A stretch of DNA of 18,745 bases, taken from Bordetella parapertussis. GTDB lineage: Bacteria; Pseudomonadota; Gammaproteobacteria; Burkholderiales; Burkholderiaceae_B. The notes beneath the pieces were generated by a model. It was not told the origin of the DNA. It saw only the letters and a program-made list of their open reading frames with translations, and did no database searches. Position 1 is the first letter of the stretch. Each line of letters begins with the position of its first letter. Both the position numbers and the translations under genes were made by a program. The stretch covers positions 1 to 18,745 of the forward strand of contig CAMBLP010000027.1 in NCBI GenBank assembly GCA_945868195.1. The letters are read 5' to 3'. This document shows positions 18,128-18,745 of this stretch, one piece after another.

Positions 18128-18688
18128 TTAAACCGTCATGATCTCAGCTTCTTTCTGTAAGATCATTTTGTCAATTTCAACAACGCAACGATCTGTTAAT
18201 TTCTGGACAACGTCTTGAGCACGGCGCTCATCATCTTCAGAAATTTCTTTTTCTTTTATCAGCTTTTTAAAAGCCTCATTGGCATCACGACGAAGATTGC
18301 GAATGGCTATTTTTGCATCCTCGCCTTCAGATTTAACGACCTTGTTTAAGTCACGACGACGGTCTTCGGTTAATGCAGGCATAGGAACGCGAATGCTATC
18401 TCCCATGCCAACAGGATTGAGACCTAAATCAGAGTCTCGTATTGCTTTTTCTACTGCAGCACCTAGATTTTTTTCCCATACTGAAACACTCAGCGTGCGT
18501 GCATCCATTAAGGTTACGTTTGCGACCTGACTAATGGGTACCGGGGAGCCATAGTACTCCACTTGAACATGATCCAAAATACCAGTGTGCGCACGTCCTG
18601 TTCGAATTTTGGCAAGATTTGACTTAAGCGTTTCGAGGGATTTGCTCATTCGGCTTTCAGCTGATTTTTGAATGTCCGCAATACTCAT
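18128..18688 (-). CDS. frr: Ribosome recycling factor
   Basis: The 186-residue protein, with EF-G, splits post-termination ribosomes. It shows the usual start [22 protein letters not shown] and the KIRTGRAH segment. The [22 protein letters not shown] hinge/beta domain and the basic [33 protein letters not shown] helix follow. The ATG at 18688 is preceded by AAAGGA, which overlaps the pyrH stop codon. An upstream in-frame start would run into pyrH and add non-family residues. The length equals the family norm. Confidence 0.98.
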   Translation of the reverse strand: MSIADIQKSAESRMSKSLETLKSNLAKIRTGRAHTGILDHVQVEYYGSPVPISQVANVTLMDARTLSVSVWEKNLGAAVEKAIRDSDLGLNPVGMGDSIRVPMPALTEDRRRDLNKVVKSEGEDAKIAIRNLRRDANEAFKKLIKEKEISEDDERRAQDVVQKLTDRCVVEIDKMILQKEAEIMTV

Positions 18689-18698
18689 GTTTAATCCT

Positions 18699-18745
18699 TT
18701 AGACGTGAACGAGAGTGCCCTCGTCCTCACCACTGACGGCGCGTC
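18699..18745 (-). CDS. pyrH: C-terminal end of UMP kinase, cut by window edge
   Basis: Only the last 14 codons and the TAA stop are present, reading [14 protein letters not shown]. The GTLV ending and the position immediately before frr are typical of PyrH, the hexameric enzyme that phosphorylates UMP to UDP. The remaining approximately 220 residues lie beyond the edge. The stop codon overlaps the frr ribosome binding sequence (TAAAGGA), so the two genes are probably co-transcribed. Confidence 0.8.
   Translation of the reverse strand, partial: RAVSGEDEGTLVHV

Noticed and set aside
18124..18135. Perfect 12-bp palindrome CGGTTTAAACCG over the frr stop codon
   Set aside because: Several 12-bp palindromes are expected by chance in a window this size, and it has no loop to form a useful RNA hairpin.

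Overview
The window reads as a chromosomal housekeeping segment of a betaproteobacterium, most likely Burkholderiales and close to Alcaligenaceae. The basis is the gene order pyrH-frr-uppS-cdsA-dxr-rseP-bamA-skp-lpxD-fabZ-lpxA-lpxB-rnhB-SpoU methyltransferase, followed by the ppsR/ppsA pair, smpB and ratA. Protein details fit too, for example the PpsA N terminus and the pyrH tail. Base composition looks like the mid to high 40s percent GC by eye, low for that group. The family placement is inference; no search was run.

Layout from the left edge. The C-terminally cut ratA lies on the minus strand. It is divergent from a lipoprotein lytic transglycosylase (MltD-like, plus strand), which is followed by smpB (plus). 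smpB converges on ppsA (minus), and a GC-rich hairpin lies between them. ppsA is divergent from its regulator ppsR (plus) across a 204-base region with overlapping -10-like boxes and a potentially switchable leader. ppsR converges on the long minus-strand cluster and overlaps its last gene by 7 bp.

The minus-strand cluster runs from the right edge to about 5751. All its genes are intact except pyrH, of which only the last 14 codons and stop are present. It starts with pyrH (UMP kinase) and frr (ribosome recycling). Next come three genes for envelope precursors: uppS (undecaprenyl diphosphate), cdsA (CDP-diacylglycerol) and dxr (isoprenoid precursors feeding UppS). Outer-membrane biogenesis and its surveillance follow: rseP, bamA and skp. 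Then come lipid A and fatty-acid synthesis (lpxD, fabZ, lpxA, lpxB), and rnhB and an rRNA/tRNA methyltransferase. Most junctions are short or overlapping. The larger gaps lie upstream of rseP, bamA, skp and fabZ, and the fabZ gap contains a good sigma70-type promoter candidate.

Functionally, the cluster couples isoprenoid, phospholipid, lipid A and outer-membrane protein assembly. The ppsA/ppsR pair controls pyruvate to phosphoenolpyruvate conversion. smpB and ratA belong to translation quality control and a START-fold protein family.

No insertion sequence, prophage, CRISPR array, tRNA, rRNA or foreign-looking island was seen. No gene-free stretch exceeds about 240 bases. I found no new multigene system. 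The most unusual signal is the set of mutually exclusive inverted repeats in the ppsA leader.
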